A stretch of 64,000 bases of DNA, taken from the NCBI GenBank assembly GCA_025201365.1, contig JAIXMF010000004.1, positions 1,178,001-1,242,000 on the forward strand, in the 5' to 3' direction. The stretch is from Syncephalis plumigaleata. Its lineage: Eukaryota > Zoopagomycota > Zoopagomycetes > Zoopagales > Piptocephalidaceae. A program made the translations under genes and the position numbers. This document shows positions 61,933 through 64,000 of this stretch, piece by piece. The notes below the pieces were generated by a model, which saw only the letters and a list, made by a program, of their open reading frames with translations, was not told the DNA's origin and ran no database searches. Within the stretch, counting starts at the first letter, position 1, and every line of letters begins with the position of its first letter.

Positions 61933-62218
61933 CGAGATGGCAACAATGGAAACAGGATGATCCCATCAAGATGTTATAACTATTTCATAACTTGCAATCT
62001 ATTCAGTTTATTTTCATGTTGTATCCATTATTCATTTATCTCGTTGTTGTTGTTGTTGTTGCCATTTTACTAATAAATATTGAAATGACAGTAAACCGTT
62101 ATTTTATTAAATACAATATATAGATATGAATAGAGATATGAATAGAGATAAAGAAGCAGCAAGAAAAAAGAACAACAATAGTGATACTATATATATACGT
62201 AGGTATATATGTATATGC

Positions 62219-64000
62219 TTAAGCATCTATCATGCGTATCGTACTTAATAGTGGTTCAGCCAATAGTGGTTTACGTATTTCACATCCTACAATCGATATG
62301 GGTCGATCAGTACCACTTATAGCTAATAAGGGACGACGTGGATGGAAGGTCAAGGCAGCGGGTGGTGGTGGTGCATGTCGCTGACCAAGTATACCACCAT
62401 GCATACGTGGTGTACCAATGACGCGACCATAGTAGTCCCATACGTTAACCCCATGTGTACCAGAACTATTAGATAAATAATAGTCAGCGACATTAATTTC
62501 TACTATAACGGCGTAACTCTTTTTTAAACTAGAATCACTTACCTAACCATCACAGGTGTATGATCATGTGCGGCAAATGCCGTTAATCCATTAGGATCCG
62601 CATCGATTGTTAGAATCGAATCAGTCTGACGTACATCCCATATCTTTATATCACCCGACATACTGTGCAGTAAGCATTGATCTGTTAGTAAATAGTTAGG
62701 GATTGTTTATACAAGTAATTACCTGGCTGATAATAAATCATGTGGTCTATTTTGAGATTGATGTACATCAAGAATCCAAGCGGGATGTTCATTCCAACTA
62801 ATTACTAGACTATAATAAAGGTGATAAGTAAACAAGATAAGATAAGATAATCGTATGCTTGTACAATACCTTTCACGAGGAGGATTTCTACGATCAAATA
62901 CACGAATCACGCCATCACCACAACCGGCAACAAATATATGATTCGACATGGGATCACTTGTAAGACATGTAACACAACTATCAGAGTGTGTATAGATATT
63001 CTATATATATATATACATTAGCTTATTAGCTTGTTATTGACTATAATTCGTGTTGTACTCACTTCTAGACAAACTTCCCGTTCAGCATTCCATACGCGTA
63101 CCACACGTGCATCACCGCCTACTAGGAGAGTGCCGCTATTTTGATGCCATTCCGTTACTAGACCACTATTGTAACTACTAGGCACTTTATCGATGAGTGC
63201 TCGCCAACTGCTCACTAATTCGACGCAAGGTGTATCGTAATTACGATAGAGCCGTACAGCACCATCATCTATATAAGAGTATGTTAATCAATGACAATGA
63301 CAATGAGTGTATTGTTCACATTACCTGATCCTACTAGTAGTAAGGCTAGATCCTCTTCATTGATTAAATCCATACTAGTAATACGACTGGTTGCGTTATT
63401 ACTATTAAGGAATGAATTCAATCGTATACGTTGCTCCCAATCCCATACACTATTCAATATTAGTAACAATACAGATATTAATACAATAGAAGCATGATGA
63501 TGCTTACCTAATGGTGTGTTGTCCATCACATGCCAGTAAATGTGGTGCATAAGTGTGGAATCGAAGTAGTTGCGCGTTCATTTCCTCGTTTACCATGCCA
63601 AATGACTTGTTCCATGGTACGGTGGCAGCCTCCTCGTGATACGGTACCGTTTCTTGTAACACTTGTTCATTACGTGTACGTCGCCATGATCGTGCATTAT
63701 AGCCTTTACTACCAGGTTCAAGATTCTCTGCCGTCTACATTACAATTGTTATTACATTGTTATATAATTGTTACTACTACTGTAATAGTTACCCTAATTT
63801 GTGGTTCTAAAAAGTAAGTGCAACACCAGTCGAATAGTTTAGACGTCAATGGTAGATGATCAATGGTCAGTGCTTGCTCCTCTTTAATCCTTGCCATCAT
63901 CGGTCCGACATTATCCGATGGCAATCGATGTTGATTAAGCGCTAATTCATTCAATGACGTAGTAGATGCGGAATTACCCAATGTTGACCATGGTCGATTC
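62219..64000 (-). CDS. RPTOR: RAPTOR/KOG1 (Mip1), C-terminal WD40 part, truncated by the window end
   Basis: RAPTOR is the substrate-binding subunit of TORC1. Seen: SKLFDWCCTYFLEPQIR, the RAPTOR pre-propeller signature (RSWRRTRNEQVLQE), then WD repeats: LLACDGQHTIRVWDWEQRIR, LLVGSDDGAVRLYRNYD, GTLLVGGDARVVRVWNAERE, DSCVTCLTSDPMSNHIFVAG, DGVIRVFDRRNPPRESLVIS, GDIKIWDVRQTDSILTID, and a final block AAHDHTPVMVSSGTHGVNVW. The C-terminus ends LLSTIRMIDA at 62219. About eight exons in view, with no breaks. The N-terminal conserved and HEAT regions lie beyond base 64000. Confidence 0.92.

Noticed and set aside
1-64000. tRNA, rRNA, CRISPR array, integrated virus or LTR element
   Set aside because: No supporting structure or coding signature was seen on either strand when reading through.

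Overview
The window is nuclear DNA of an intron-rich, AT-rich eukaryote. Introns are short (about 45-90 nt). They have a strict GTAAGT-type 5' site, a yeast-like TACTAAT/TACTAAC branch site and no long polypyrimidine tract. The gene set points to an early-diverging fungus: a membrane-bound hybrid histidine kinase, an Ino4-like bHLH factor, a fungal-type aquaporin, and animal-like genes that Dikarya often lack (CCDC47, a SANT-JAMM deubiquitinase, CSN2, AIG1-like). A zoopagomycete such as Syncephalis is my guess; that rests on inference, not on a marker gene.

Layout. 1-1372: 3' part of a gene split into thirteen consecutive exons of exactly 3 nt, separated by homologous introns of about 81 nt. 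This is the most unusual object in the window. 1.7-10.8 kb: housekeeping genes (UTP25, SRP receptor beta, UPF2). 11.5-13.4 kb: a seven-TM protein with a luminal ectodomain. 13.8-22.4 kb: EngB-like GTPase, aquaporin, THG1, bHLH factor, BUB3. 22.4-32.7 kb: an accessory stretch with two more paralogues of the seven-TM family, three small secreted proteins and an SLC35-like transporter, several with reading-frame breaks. 32.7-34.3 kb: an apparently perfect inverted repeat (742-bp arms, 149-bp spacer). 34.6-43.4 kb: GET1, CCDC47, a MYSM1-like deubiquitinase and an ACOT7-like thioesterase. 44.2-50.0 kb: hybrid histidine kinase. 50.0-54.5 kb: no supported coding gene. 54.5-55.8 kb: secreted kinase-like protein. 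55.8-58.0 kb: sparse region holding a second copy of the terminal exon of the microexon gene. 58.1-64.0 kb: CSN2, an AIG1-like membrane protein and the C-terminal half of RAPTOR, which runs off the window.

Working relations. Three genes serve protein insertion at the ER membrane (SRP receptor beta, GET1, CCDC47), and GET1 and CCDC47 share a divergent promoter region. UPF2 (mRNA surveillance), UTP25 (small ribosomal subunit assembly), THG1 (tRNA-His maturation), BUB3 (spindle checkpoint), CSN2 (cullin deneddylation) and RAPTOR (TORC1) are single housekeeping genes with ordinary introns. They provide an internal standard showing that the microexon array uses the normal splice signals of this genome.
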